Shown: piece after piece, positions 24,566-33,014 of the stretch
Layout: every line of letters begins with the position of its first letter
Position numbering within the stretch: position 1 is the stretch's first letter
DNA from: Schumannella sp. 10F1B-5-1
GTDB taxonomy: Bacteria > Actinomycetota > Actinomycetes > Actinomycetales > Microbacteriaceae
Assembly: GCF_006517535.1 (NCBI RefSeq)
Contig: NZ_VHQH01000038.1
Coordinates: forward strand, 124,001-188,000
Direction of reading: 5' to 3'
Length of the DNA stretch: 64,000 nt
Position numbers and translations under genes: made by a program
The notes under the pieces: model-generated
Database searches by the model: none
What the model saw: the letters and a program-made list of their open reading frames with translations, nothing else
Told to the model about the DNA's origin: nothing

Positions 24566-25090
24566 TCAGCCGGCGGCGGCCGTCGTCGCGGCCGCGCTCG
24601 CGTCGAGCGACAGCACGAGCAGCGTGCTCGTCGCCGACGCGACCGCGCGGCCCTCGGCGTCGAGCACCTCGGCCTCGGTGAAGATCACCCGTCGACCCGG
24701 CTTCTTGACGGTGCCGATCGCGCGCAGCATCCCGTCGCCGGCGCGCACCGGGCGCAGATAGCTGACCTGGATGTCGATGGACGTGTAGCCCGAGCCAACC
24801 GGCAGGATCGACTGGCCCGCGCATCCCGTCGCCGAGTCGAGCAGGGTGCACAGCACGCCGCCGTGCACCGAGCCGAGCGGGTTGTAGAGCGACTCGTCGG
24901 GCTCGCAGCGGAACTCGACGCGCCCCGCCTCGACCGAGCCGAGCGTCATGAGCATCGCGCCCATGATCGGCGGCGGCGGCAGTTGCCCGTCGCGCATCGC
25001 CTCGAGGTACTCGAGGCCGCTGAGGGTGGGCATGGCCGCGACGCCGGGTCGCGGGTCCTGCCAGGTCACGGTGCGCTGTCGCTCGGTCAC
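24566..25090 (-). CDS. PaaI-type hotdog thioesterase
   Basis: A 174-residue protein with the PaaI/4HBT hotdog pattern: NPLGSVHGGVLCTLLDSATGCAG (the HGG motif with the catalytic-region Asp) and the strand YTSIDIQVSYLRPVRAGDGMLRA. It hydrolyses an acyl-CoA thioester. The preferred substrate is unknown. The GTG at 25090 has a weak CAGAAT box 6 nt upstream, which could be a leaderless promoter. Confidence 0.85.
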   Translation of the reverse strand: MTERQRTVTWQDPRPGVAAMPTLSGLEYLEAMRDGQLPPPPIMGAMLMTLGSVEAGRVEFRCEPDESLYNPLGSVHGGVLCTLLDSATGCAGQSILPVGSGYTSIDIQVSYLRPVRAGDGMLRAIGTVKKPGRRVIFTEAEVLDAEGRAVASATSTLLVLSLDASAAATTAAAG

Positions 25091-25117
25091 CCGCTCATTC
25101 TGCGCCGAGCCGCCCGG

Positions 25118-25564
25118 TCAGTCGTTGCCGATCGTGAAGCGCAGGCGCATCGCCGGGTCGACGATCGACGACGACTCGGTCAGCGCGCTGGTGTGGCTGA
25201 TCTCGACCGGGTCGAGGTCGCGCACCCAGTCGAGCGGGAACAGCGCGATGATGCGGCGATCGCGCACCCGCGTGCGGGCGCGGCCCGACCGGCGGATGAC
25301 CTGGTGCTCGAAGTCGACCATGAACGCGCGCGCCGCATCCAGCGTGACCTCGAGACCGAGCTGGATCGGTCCGGCGGCGTTGCGCGGCAGCCACACCGTG
25401 AGCAGGGCGGGCGTCGTCGAGGTGTCGAGCGGGCGGGCGAGGTTCCACGTCACGACGAGGGCGTTCTCGCCGACCGCGGCCGTCGCGTCGGTGATCGGCG
25501 GCGGCTCGTGCGTCTCGGGGGTGTCGAGCTCGTGCTCGGTCAGCGCGCGGATCCTGCGGGCCAT
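25118..25564 (-). CDS. Protein of unknown function
   Basis: A 148-residue soluble protein that I do not recognise. It reads as mostly beta strand (ALVVTWNLARPLDTSTTPALLTVWLP, IQLGLEVTLDAARAFMVDFEHQV) and ends SIVDPAMRLRFTIGND. It has no signal peptide or membrane segment. A GAGGAGG site before the ATG at 25564 supports the start. It is 27 bp upstream of the thioesterase gene on the same strand and may be co-transcribed. Confidence 0.65.
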   Translation of the reverse strand: MARRIRALTEHELDTPETHEPPPITDATAAVGENALVVTWNLARPLDTSTTPALLTVWLPRNAAGPIQLGLEVTLDAARAFMVDFEHQVIRRSGRARTRVRDRRIIALFPLDWVRDLDPVEISHTSALTESSSIVDPAMRLRFTIGND

Positions 25565-25659
25565 AGCGCCTCCTCGGGTGAGCGGTGCGCAAGCGCACCG
25601 TGCGGGTGCGCCCACTGTGCGGCCCCGAGCGCGTCATCGCGCCGAATCGCAGGCAGATG

Positions 25660-26586
25660 TCAGGTGCGCGGGTCGTGCCGCTCGTCGGTCGCGCGGGCGA
25701 CTCCGAGCAGCTTCTGCGCGGCCGTGCCCAGCGGCTCGGTCGCCCAGATCGCCGTCAGCGGGCGGCTCAGATCGAGGCCGTCGACGGCGACGCGCTCGAG
25801 CCGACCCGCATCGAGGTCGTCGCCGACGAGCCGGGCGCTGACCACCGCGGGCGCGACTCCGGCGATCGCGCTCGCCCGCACCACCCCGCTCGTCGCCAGG
25901 ACGGCGGCCGGCTCGACGGGACTGAGCCCCGACGCTCCGAGTTGCGACTCGAGGGTGCTTCTCGTGCCGGAGCCGACCTCGCGCACCAGCAGGGGGGTGT
26001 GTGCGAGCATGATCGCGTCGACCGATCGGCCGGCCCAGGGGTGGTCGGGTGCGACCACGAGCACCAGCTCGTCTGCGCCGATCTGCCGGGTGAGCAGGTC
26101 GCCGGGCAGATCCGGCGTCTCGATGAAGCCGATCGCGGCGCGACCAGAGCGCACGAGGTCGGCGGTCTCGCGCGAGTTGCCGGCGACGATGCGCACGTCG
26201 ACGTCGGGGGAGTCGGCGCGCAGAGCCTGGATCCAGCCCGGCAGCAGAGCCTCGGCGATCGTCTGCGAGGCGGCGACGACGAGCGGGCGCAGCGCGCCGC
26301 CGAGCGCCGGGAGCTCCGCTTCCAGCCTCTGGGATGCGCTCAGCACGGGTGCGGCCAGCTCGCGCAGTCGCGATCCGGCGTCGGTGAGAGCCGAGCCTGC
26401 GGCCGTGCGCTCGACGAGCCGGATACCGAGTCGCTGCTCGACCGCCCGGATGCGAGCGGACACGGCCTGCTGGGTGATGCCGAGCTCGATCGCCGCGCGC
26501 GAGATCGATCCGGTGTCGCCCACGCGCGCCAGCACCTCGAGGGTGTCGAGGTCGAGCACCCGGTCGGTGAGTCGGCGGGAGGCCAC
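25660..26586 (-). CDS. LysR-family transcriptional regulator
   Basis: A 308-residue LysR protein. Residues 8-68 are the winged helix (LDLDTLEVLARVGDTGSISRAAIELGITQQAVSARIRAVEQRLGIRLVERT). The remainder is the two-lobed effector domain with LRPLVVAASQTIAEALLPGW, like the CysL/CbbR-like group. The GTG at 26586 gives the canonical length. It is divergent from the glycosylase-like gene (76 bp between starts), so that gene may be its target, although LysR targets cannot be read here. Confidence 0.85.
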   Translation of the reverse strand: MASRRLTDRVLDLDTLEVLARVGDTGSISRAAIELGITQQAVSARIRAVEQRLGIRLVERTAAGSALTDAGSRLRELAAPVLSASQRLEAELPALGGALRPLVVAASQTIAEALLPGWIQALRADSPDVDVRIVAGNSRETADLVRSGRAAIGFIETPDLPGDLLTRQIGADELVLVVAPDHPWAGRSVDAIMLAHTPLLVREVGSGTRSTLESQLGASGLSPVEPAAVLATSGVVRASAIAGVAPAVVSARLVGDDLDAGRLERVAVDGLDLSRPLTAIWATEPLGTAAQKLLGVARATDERHDPRT

Positions 26587-26662
26587 GATCCCCGATTCTG
26601 GCACGGCTTGTACCGCTGTGAGGGGCGAGGCATCGGCGGCCGATGTCGTGGATGCTGTGCAG

Positions 26663-27256
26663 GTGAGCGCTGAAGAGGAGGCCGTCGCCGGCCACGATGC
26701 CGGCGTCGCCGGCGCGCTCGACGAGCTGACCCGGCGCTGGCGTCGGCGATGGCCGACCCGGCTCATCCCGGGCTTCGATCCGGGATCGGCTCGCGAGGCG
26801 GCGCGCATCCTGGTGCTCACGCAGTCGCCGGCGCGCTCGACCGCCGTGGGCGGCGCCGCGGCGGTGTGCGGCGAGGGCAACGACAACGCGACGGCTCGCG
26901 CCATCGTCGATGCGCGACGAGACGCGGGACTGCGGCGCGATCAGTATCTGCGCTGGAACGCCATCCCCTGGCCCACCGAGGGGACCCCGCGAGCGGGGGA
27001 AGCCGCGGAGGCTCGGGAGGCGCTCGAGGAGCTCGTCGCCGCACTCCCGCAGCTGCGGGCCATCGTCGCCGTCGGCGCGGTCGCGCGCCGTGCGGTGAGC
27101 CAGCTCGCCGCAGGTCGCGGTGACATCCCGATCTTCTTCGCGCCGCATCCGTCGCCCGCGAGTCCGGTCCCGCGCGACGTGAAGCACCGGGAGGCGGTCC
27201 TCGCCTTCGCTGCGGCATCCGCCGCCGCGCTCGGTGATGACAAGGGCACAAGCTGA
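26663..27256 (+). CDS. Uracil-DNA-glycosylase-superfamily protein
   Basis: A 197-residue protein. RILVLTQSPARST near residue 48, LRRDQYLRWNAIPWP in the middle, LRAIVAVGAVARRAVSQL and FAPHPSPASPV near the end follow the order of the uracil-DNA-glycosylase fold (the N-P loop and the HPSP loop). A DNA repair or nucleotide hydrolysis role is inferred; the catalytic residue of a true UDG cannot be confirmed. The GTG start at 26663 gives a standard length. Confidence 0.65.
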   Translation: MSAEEEAVAGHDAGVAGALDELTRRWRRRWPTRLIPGFDPGSAREAARILVLTQSPARSTAVGGAAAVCGEGNDNATARAIVDARRDAGLRRDQYLRWNAIPWPTEGTPRAGEAAEAREALEELVAALPQLRAIVAVGAVARRAVSQLAAGRGDIPIFFAPHPSPASPVPRDVKHREAVLAFAAASAAALGDDKGTS

Positions 27257-27318
27257 GGTTGTGAGCCTGCAGATCGACCGCTGTTCCGCTGCGCGGTCGC
27301 ACCGGGAAGCATCGGAGC

Positions 27319-28485
27319 ATGACCTCGACCCTGCTCGACCCGCCGACGCCGACCCCCGCGCCCGAGGGACCGCGCGGCGGTCGGCGGCTGTTCCGCGAGC
27401 TCGAGCATCCGGGGCAGATCGTCGCGAACCTGACCCCCAACTGGTTCGCCTCGATCATGGGCACCGGGATCGTGGCGAACGCCGCAGCCTCCCTGCCGCT
27501 GCAGTTCCCCGGGCTTCGCACCGCGGCCACCGTCGTCTGGGCGGTCGCGTCGCTGCTGCTGGTGGCTTTGACCGTCGCGACGGTGCTGCACTGGATGCGC
27601 TACCGCCACGTCGCCCGCGGACACCACCTGAACCCGGTGATCTCGCACTTCTACGGAGCTCCGCCGATGGCCTTCCTCACCGTCGGCGCCGGGGCGCTGC
27701 TGCTGGGTCGTGACTGGATCGGGCTCCCCGCCGCCCTCGGCATCGACTGGGTGCTGTGGACGCTCGGCACTCTCATGGGCCTCGCGACCGCGATCGCGGT
27801 TCCGTATCTCGCGTTCACCCGTCATGAGGCGAAGCCCGAGTCGGCGTTCGGCGGGTGGCTCATGCCCATCGTGCCGCCGATGGTGTCGGCGTCGACCGGG
27901 GCGCTGCTGCTGCCGTATACGCCGGCCGGTCAGCTGCGGGAGACCCTGATGTGGGCCTGCTACGGCTTCTTCGGGCTCAGTCTGATGTGCTCGGTCGTCG
28001 TGATCGCGCTGATCTGGAACCGGCTGGCCCAGCACAAGGTGGGCGCCGCGGCGATGGTGCCGACGCTGTGGATCGTGCTCGGTCCGGTCGGCCAGTCGAT
28101 CACCGCCGTCAACCTGCTCGGCGGCAACGCCGCTCTCGTCGTCGACGGGGGCACGGCGCGGGCCCTGCAGGCTTTCGGGCTGATCTTCGGCATCCCGATG
28201 CTCGGCTTCGCTCTGCTCTGGACCGCGATCGCCCTGCTGCTGACCGTGCGCACCGCGCGCGAGCACCTGCCGTTCTCGCTGACCTGGTGGTCGTTCACGT
28301 TCCCGATCGGCACCTGCGTGACGGGCCTCAGCGGCCTCGCGCTGCACTCGGGTCTCGTCGTGCTGCAGATCCTCGCGGTCGTCTACTACGTCGGGCTGGT
28401 CGCCGCGTGGGCGGTCGTCGCCGTGCGCACCTTCCACGGCTCGGTCATCCGCGGCGCCCTGCTGGCGCCGCCGAAGCCGGCCTGA
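27319..28485 (+). CDS. TDT family transporter (TehA/Mae1-like)
   Basis: A 388-residue membrane protein with ten hydrophobic segments. It has the TDT/SLAC1-like hallmarks ANLTPNWFASIMGTGIVANAA at the first segment and FTRHEAKPESAFGGWLMPIVPPMVSASTG in the middle. The family includes tellurite-resistance protein TehA, sulfite exporters and dicarboxylate carriers, so the cargo is an anion but unspecified. A short inverted repeat (CGACCGC/GCGGTCG, 27275-27299) lies in the 62-bp gap upstream. Confidence 0.8.
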   Translation: MTSTLLDPPTPTPAPEGPRGGRRLFRELEHPGQIVANLTPNWFASIMGTGIVANAAASLPLQFPGLRTAATVVWAVASLLLVALTVATVLHWMRYRHVARGHHLNPVISHFYGAPPMAFLTVGAGALLLGRDWIGLPAALGIDWVLWTLGTLMGLATAIAVPYLAFTRHEAKPESAFGGWLMPIVPPMVSASTGALLLPYTPAGQLRETLMWACYGFFGLSLMCSVVVIALIWNRLAQHKVGAAAMVPTLWIVLGPVGQSITAVNLLGGNAALVVDGGTARALQAFGLIFGIPMLGFALLWTAIALLLTVRTAREHLPFSLTWWSFTFPIGTCVTGLSGLALHSGLVVLQILAVVYYVGLVAAWAVVAVRTFHGSVIRGALLAPPKPA

Positions 28486-28525
28486 TCCCGGTCCGGCGCG
28501 CGTCATCCTGCGAGTGATACCCTAG

Positions 28526-28542
28526 ATACCCCAGGGGGGTAT
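28526..28542 (+). promoter_or_regulatory. CsoR-like copper operator before copB
   Basis: ATACCCCAGGGGGGTAT is a near-palindrome of the ATACCCC...GGGGTAT type bound by the Cu(I)-sensing repressor CsoR. It is 14 bp from the start of the copper ATPase gene, over the ribosome-binding site GGAGGA and the probable transcription start. No csoR gene is in this window. Confidence 0.75.
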
Positions 28543-28556
28543 ATGGAGGAGTTCGC

Positions 28557-30629
28557 ATGACCGATCGGCAGACCGAACGCCACGATGCGGAGAGCACCGG
28601 GCACGCGCACCACGAGGACCACGGCGGTCACGGCGGCCACGCGGGTCACGGCGACCACGTCGCCCGCTTCCGGCGACTGTTCTGGATCATGCTCGTGCTC
28701 GCCGTGCCGGTCGTCGGCGCCTCCGGGATGTTCGCCATGCTGCTCGGCTACTCCGTGCCCTCTGCGGGATGGACGACCTGGATCTCGCCGCTGCTCGGCA
28801 CCGTGATGTACCTGGTCGGCGGCTGGCCCTTCCTCTCGGGCGCAGTGGCCGAACTGAGGTCCCTCAAGCCGGGCATGATGCTGCTGATCGCACTGGCGAT
28901 CACGGTCGCCTTCGGCGCTTCGTGGGGTGCTCACCTGGGCGTGCTCGACCACCAGCTCGATTTCTGGTGGGAGCTGGCGCTGCTGATCGTGATCATGCTG
29001 CTCGGGCACTGGCTGGAGATGCGGTCGCTGGCGCAGACGAGCTCGGCGCTCGACTCGCTCGCCGCGCTGCTGCCCGATGAGGCGGAAGTCGTCGACGGTG
29101 CCGAGACACGGCGCGTCGCGCCGTCGGATCTCGCGGTCGGAGACCTCGTGGTCGTGCGACCCGGCGGGCGCATCCCGGCCGACGGCCGCATCGTCGACGG
29201 CGAGGCGAGCGTCGATGAGTCGATGATCACGGGCGAGTCCCGGGCGGTGCGGCGCTCGACCGGCGACGTCGTCGTCGCGGGCACGGTGGCGACCGACTCC
29301 GGGCTGCGGGTCGAGATCACGGCGACCGGTGACGACACCACCCTGGCGGGCATCCGCAAGCTCGTCGCCGACGCGCAGGCCTCGTCGACGCGGGCGCAGC
29401 GCATCGCCGATCGCGCATCCGCGCTGCTGTTCTGGTTCGCCCTGGTCTCGGGGCTGATCACCATCGTCGTCTGGTCGCTCGTGGGCGGCGTCGACGAGGG
29501 GATCGTGCGGGCGATCACCGTGCTCGTGATCGCGTGCCCGCACGCGCTCGGCCTGGCGATCCCGCTGGTCGTCTCGATCGCGACCGAGCGCGCCGCGCGC
29601 GCGGGCGTTCTGATCAAGGACCGGCTGGCGCTGGAGAGCATGCGCAACGTGGATGCGGTGGTCTTCGACAAGACGGGCACTCTGACGCGGGGCGAGCCCG
29701 CCGTGCTCGAGATCGCCGCGGTCGACGGCGACCGGGATGCGCTGCTCGCTCTCGCGGCGGCGGCCGAGGCGGACAGCGAGCATCCTCTCGCCCGGGCGAT
29801 CGTCGCCGCGGCACGACAGCAGGGGCTCGACGTGCCTGCCGGCTCGGACTTCCGCTCCGAGCCGGCGGTGGGGGTGACTTCCCGAGTCGACTCGCGTCGC
29901 GTGCAGGTCGGCGGGCCGGGCCTGCTCTCGGCCGAGGGTGCGGAGCGCCTGGGCGAGACCCGGTCGTGGAGCGACGGCGGCGCCATCGTGCTCCACGTGC
30001 TCGTCGACGGCGTCGTGGCGGGTGCCCTGCGTCTGGCCGACGAGGTGCGGCCGGAGTCGGCCGAGGCCGTCGCCTCGCTGCAGGCGCAGGGCGTGCAGGT
30101 GGTGATGATCACCGGCGACGCCGAGGAGGTCGCCGCCTCGATCGCACGGGAGCTCGGCATCGAGCGCTGGTTCGCCGGGGTGCGCCCCGAAGACAAGGCG
30201 GCACGGGTTCAGGAGCTGCACGGCGAAGGGCGCTCGGTCGCGATGGTGGGCGACGGCGTCAATGACGCGCCCGCCCTGGCGCAGGCCGATGTCGGCATCG
30301 CGATCGGCGCCGGAACGGATGTGGCGATCGCGTCGGCCGGAGTGATCCTGGCGAGCGACGACCCTCGATCGGTGCTGGCGGTGCGGGAGCTCTCGCGCCG
30401 CACCTTCGCGAAGATGAAGCAGAACCTGTGGTGGGCGGCCGGCTACAACCTGCTCTCCGTGCCGCTGGCGGCCGGGGTGCTCGCCCCGATCGGCTTCGTG
30501 CTGCCGATGTCGGTGGGGGCGCTGCTCATGTCGCTGTCGACGATCGTGGTGGCGCTCAACGCCCAGCTGCTGCGTCGCATCGACCTCCGACCCGAGGTGC
30601 TGGCGCGCGACGGTCGCCCAGCTTCGTGA
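28557..30629 (+). CDS. copB: Copper/silver-type P1B ATPase, CopB-like
   Basis: A 690-residue heavy-metal P-type ATPase with eight membrane segments. The N-terminus is His-rich ([19 protein letters not shown]) with no HMA domain, and the ion-binding helix has C327-P328-H329 rather than CPC, both marks of the CopB group (Cu(I)/Cu(II) or Ag). The phosphorylated residue is D371 in DKTGTLT; TGES and [16 protein letters not shown] are present. It exports copper across the cell membrane. The CsoR-like operator directly upstream and the copper-linked genes downstream support the assignment. Confidence 0.85.
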   Translation: MTDRQTERHDAESTGHAHHEDHGGHGGHAGHGDHVARFRRLFWIMLVLAVPVVGASGMFAMLLGYSVPSAGWTTWISPLLGTVMYLVGGWPFLSGAVAELRSLKPGMMLLIALAITVAFGASWGAHLGVLDHQLDFWWELALLIVIMLLGHWLEMRSLAQTSSALDSLAALLPDEAEVVDGAETRRVAPSDLAVGDLVVVRPGGRIPADGRIVDGEASVDESMITGESRAVRRSTGDVVVAGTVATDSGLRVEITATGDDTTLAGIRKLVADAQASSTRAQRIADRASALLFWFALVSGLITIVVWSLVGGVDEGIVRAITVLVIACPHALGLAIPLVVSIATERAARAGVLIKDRLALESMRNVDAVVFDKTGTLTRGEPAVLEIAAVDGDRDALLALAAAAEADSEHPLARAIVAAARQQGLDVPAGSDFRSEPAVGVTSRVDSRRVQVGGPGLLSAEGAERLGETRSWSDGGAIVLHVLVDGVVAGALRLADEVRPESAEAVASLQAQGVQVVMITGDAEEVAASIARELGIERWFAGVRPEDKAARVQELHGEGRSVAMVGDGVNDAPALAQADVGIAIGAGTDVAIASAGVILASDDPRSVLAVRELSRRTFAKMKQNLWWAAGYNLLSVPLAAGVLAPIGFVLPMSVGALLMSLSTIVVALNAQLLRRIDLRPEVLARDGRPAS

Positions 30630-30646
30630 CGTAGCGTCGTCGAGAA

Positions 30647-30663
30647 GTACCCTTGGGGGGTAT
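30647..30663 (+). promoter_or_regulatory. Second CsoR-like operator
   Basis: GTACCCTTGGGGGGTAT resembles the site at 28526. It is 27 bp before the DUF6153 gene, so that gene and the DUF305 gene are probably induced by copper from a second promoter. Confidence 0.65.
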
Positions 30664-30690
30664 CGACGAGCGGGGAGGGCGGGTCTGATC

Positions 30691-31161
30691 GTGATGACTG
30701 AGCGCAGTGCGGTCACCGCGTCGGTGATGCGCGTCGCCGTGCTCGTCGCACTCGTGATCGCCGGCATCCTCGGGATGCATGTGCTCGCCGCGGAGGGTTC
30801 GCACGCCGTTGCGATGCCCACCGCGGTCTCCGACTCCGACTCCGAGTCCGCATCGTCGACGGCGCAAGCGTCGATGTCGCACGCGGCCACGGTGAACGCG
30901 CGTGGCGCGTCGAGCGGCCTCGCCGCCGACGCGTCCGGTGGCGCCTGCGCCGGTGACGGGTGCGGCGATCCGATGGGCGATCACCTGGCGATGGCGATGG
31001 TCTGCGTGCTCGCGCTGCTGCTGTCGATCGTCATCGTGGCTGCGCCGACGCGCGGGGCGGCGTCGCATCTGCCGGCGGTCGCGCACGGCGGGCTCGGAGG
31101 CTCCGGCGACGACCGTCGTCCCCGCCCTGATCTCGTCTCTCTGGGCATCAGTCGAACGTGA
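30691..31161 (+). CDS. DUF6153-like membrane protein
   Basis: A 156-residue protein with an N-terminal hydrophobic segment ending in AGILGMHVLAAEGSH, a Ser/Ala/Asp-rich middle, a CAGDGCGDPMGDH segment with two Cys and His, and a second hydrophobic segment MAMVCVLALLLSIVIVAA. Family function is unknown; membership in a copper module and the Cys/His/Met content point to metal binding at the outer face of the membrane. The start could be GTG 30691 or ATG 30694. Confidence 0.6.
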   Translation: MMTERSAVTASVMRVAVLVALVIAGILGMHVLAAEGSHAVAMPTAVSDSDSESASSTAQASMSHAATVNARGASSGLAADASGGACAGDGCGDPMGDHLAMAMVCVLALLLSIVIVAAPTRGAASHLPAVAHGGLGGSGDDRRPRPDLVSLGISRT

Positions 31162-31238
31162 GCCGCAGGGCGATCCTGCCCTGACAGCGGCGCATCGCGC
31201 CCCTCACATTCTTCGACGACCCAGAAAGACGAATCACC

Positions 31239-31835
31239 ATGATCAGAATCCGTACCACCGCCCTGCTCGCCGCCGGCGCGCTCTCCACCGCCCTCGTGCT
31301 CGCGGGGTGCAGTCAGTCCGGCTCGATGTCGGGAATGGATCACGGCAGCGAGCCGAGCTCGTCGGCCAGCGCATCCGCCTACAACGACGCCGACGTCATG
31401 TTCGCCCAGATGATGCTCGCGCATCACGAGCAGGCGATCGAGATGTCGGACATGCTGCTGGCGAAGGACGGCATCGACGAGCGCGTGGTCGCGATGGCGC
31501 AGAAGATCAAGAAGGCGCAGGCCCCCGAGATTTCGACCATGAAGAGCTGGCTGACCGCGTGGGGTCAGTCGGTCGACAGCGACATGGCCGGGATGGGCCA
31601 CGGCGACGGCATGATGTCGGAGCAGGACATGGCCGACCTCGAGGCCGCGTCGGGCTCGGTGGCCGCCAAGCTCTTCCTCGACCAGATGGTCCAGCATCAC
31701 GAGGGCGCCGTCACGATGGCGAAGTCCGAGGTCTCCGATGGCGAGAACTCGGATGCGGTCGCGCTGGCAAAGTCCATCGTGACCTCGCAGACCGACGAGA
31801 TCGCGACCATGAAGGCGCTTTCAGCCGAGTTCTGA
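31239..31835 (+). CDS. DUF305 domain lipoprotein, copper-linked
   Basis: A 198-residue lipoprotein with lipobox LAGC (C24). Two DUF305 repeats follow, each with a His-His pair: MMLAHHEQAIEMSDML and MVQHHEGAVTMAKSE. The many Met and His residues in the N-terminal linker (MSGMDHGSEP) fit an extracytoplasmic copper-binding protein. DUF305 proteins are frequent in copper-resistance loci; the biochemical role is unknown. Follows the DUF6153 gene after 77 bp. Confidence 0.85.
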   Translation: MIRIRTTALLAAGALSTALVLAGCSQSGSMSGMDHGSEPSSSASASAYNDADVMFAQMMLAHHEQAIEMSDMLLAKDGIDERVVAMAQKIKKAQAPEISTMKSWLTAWGQSVDSDMAGMGHGDGMMSEQDMADLEAASGSVAAKLFLDQMVQHHEGAVTMAKSEVSDGENSDAVALAKSIVTSQTDEIATMKALSAEF

Positions 31836-31845
31836 GCCGGTCGGT

Positions 31846-31872
31846 GCGGGCGTGCCTCAGGGGCGCGCCCGC
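31846..31872 (+). terminator. Hairpin between convergent DUF305 and map genes
   Basis: GCGGGCGTGCC pairs with GGCGCGCCCGC (10 of 11 positions) in the 81-bp gap between the two stop codons. Probably a bidirectional terminator. Confidence 0.5.
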
Positions 31873-31916
31873 ATCTCTCGCCGGCACCCGCGGTCGGCCG
31901 GGCCGTGCCCGCGGGC

Positions 31917-32687
31917 TCAAGCCGGCAGCGTCAGGATCTCGGCCCCGTCGTCGGTGATCAGCACCGTGTGCTCGCTGTGGGCGGTGCGGCATCCGGTCGC
32001 GCTGCGCAGCGTCCAGCCGTCGGCGTCGGTGACGAGCTCGTCGGTGTCGGTCATGACCCACGGCTCGAGCGCGAGCAGCAGGCCGGGTCGCAGCTTGTAG
32101 CCGCGGCCGGGGCGGCCGTCGTTGGCGACGTGCGGGTCCTGGTGCATGGTCGTGCCGATGCCGTGGCCGCCGAACTCGAGGTTGATCGGGTAGCCGGCCT
32201 CGCTCAGCACCGTGCCGATCGCGTGCGACAGGTCGCCGATGCGGGCGCCGGGCCCGGCCACGGCGATCGCGGCGGCGAGCGCGCGCTCGGTCGTCTCGAT
32301 CAGGCGCACGCTCTCGGCCGGGCGGCTCTCGCCGACGACGAAGCTGATCGCCGCGTCGGCGGCGACGCCGTCGAGCACGACGGCCAGGTCGAGGGTGAGC
32401 AGGTCGCCGTCGGCGAGGATGCGGTCGTGCGGCAGGCCGTGCAGCACGGCGTCGTTCACGGCGGTGCAGATCCAGTGCCCGAAGGGCCCGCGGCCGAAGG
32501 AGGGCGCGTAGTCGACGTAGCAGGACTCCGCGCCCGCCTCGAGGATCATCTGCTTCGCCCAGTCGTCGATCTCGAGTAGGTTCACACCGGGCCGGGCGCG
32601 GCCGCGCAGGGTGTTCAGGATGGTGCCCACGAGTCGTCCGGTGGCGCGAGCGCGGGGCAGCTGGCTGGGGGCGAGGATCTCGATCAC
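31917..32687 (-). CDS. map: Methionine aminopeptidase, type I
   Basis: A 256-residue metalloprotease that removes the initiator methionine. The five metal ligands of the pita-bread fold are visible: the Asp pair in TLDLAVVLDGVAADAAIS, His in GGHGIGTTMHQDP, Glu in LALEPWV, and Glu in TAHSEHTVLI. No N-terminal zinc extension. It is divergent from a small HTH gene, with a shared inverted repeat between them and a leaderless GTG start. Actinobacteria often carry more than one map; this regulated copy may not be the housekeeping one. Confidence 0.9.
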   Translation of the reverse strand: MIEILAPSQLPRARATGRLVGTILNTLRGRARPGVNLLEIDDWAKQMILEAGAESCYVDYAPSFGRGPFGHWICTAVNDAVLHGLPHDRILADGDLLTLDLAVVLDGVAADAAISFVVGESRPAESVRLIETTERALAAAIAVAGPGARIGDLSHAIGTVLSEAGYPINLEFGGHGIGTTMHQDPHVANDGRPGRGYKLRPGLLLALEPWVMTDTDELVTDADGWTLRSATGCRTAHSEHTVLITDDGAEILTLPA

Positions 32688-32693
32688 CGGATG

Positions 32694-32726
32694 ATAATAC
32701 CGGTCAAAGTATCCCGGTATTAGTAT
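32694..32726. promoter_or_regulatory. Divergent leaderless promoters around an inverted repeat (map / HTH gene)
   Basis: AATACCGG (32696-32703) and CCGGTATT (32714-32721) form a perfect inverted repeat with a 10-base spacer. The -10 box of map (TATTAT, minus strand, 32694-32699) and of the HTH gene (TAGTAT, 32721-32726) each overlap an outer end of the repeat, and each is exactly 6 nt from its start codon. A dimeric regulator bound here would close both promoters. Confidence 0.7.
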
Positions 32727-32732
32727 CGGACC

Positions 32733-32993
32733 ATGGTCCGCCTTCCGCTCACCCCCGAGCAGCTCGAGCGCGGTCAGCGGCTCGGCGCGCTGCTGCGCCG
32801 GGCCCGGGGCGACCGCTCGATGCTCGGCGTCGCGCTCGACGCCGGCGTCTCGCACGAGACCCTGCGCAAGATCGAGTCGGGCCGCATCGCGACGCCGTCG
32901 TTCCCGACCATCGCGGCGCTCGCCGAGGTGCTCGGACTCTCGCTCGACGAGGTCTGGGCCGAGGTGACGCGCCGCGACAGCCTGGTCTCCTGA
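32733..32993 (+). CDS. Small XRE-type helix-turn-helix regulator
   Basis: An 86-residue single HTH domain: LGALLRRARGDRSMLGVALDAGVSHETLRKIESGRIATPSFPTIAALAEVLGLSLDEVW is a complete XRE/Cro fold, with no effector domain. It is divergent from map with shared control DNA and is leaderless. It likely regulates itself and map; the signal it senses, if any, is unknown. Confidence 0.8.
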   Translation: MVRLPLTPEQLERGQRLGALLRRARGDRSMLGVALDAGVSHETLRKIESGRIATPSFPTIAALAEVLGLSLDEVWAEVTRRDSLVS

Positions 32994-33014
32994 CCCGACT
33001 CCCGCGGCGTCCGC

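Noticed and set aside
24863-26662. Long plus-strand frame upstream of the glycosylase-like gene
   Set aside because: It is antisense to the unknown gene at 25118 and to the LysR gene; the glycosylase-like fold begins only after GTG 26663.
31917-32855. Start of map at 32855 (312 residues)
   Set aside because: It would place 56 unrelated residues before the fold and run through the HTH gene and the shared operator. The GTG at 32687 with a leaderless -10 box gives the family length.
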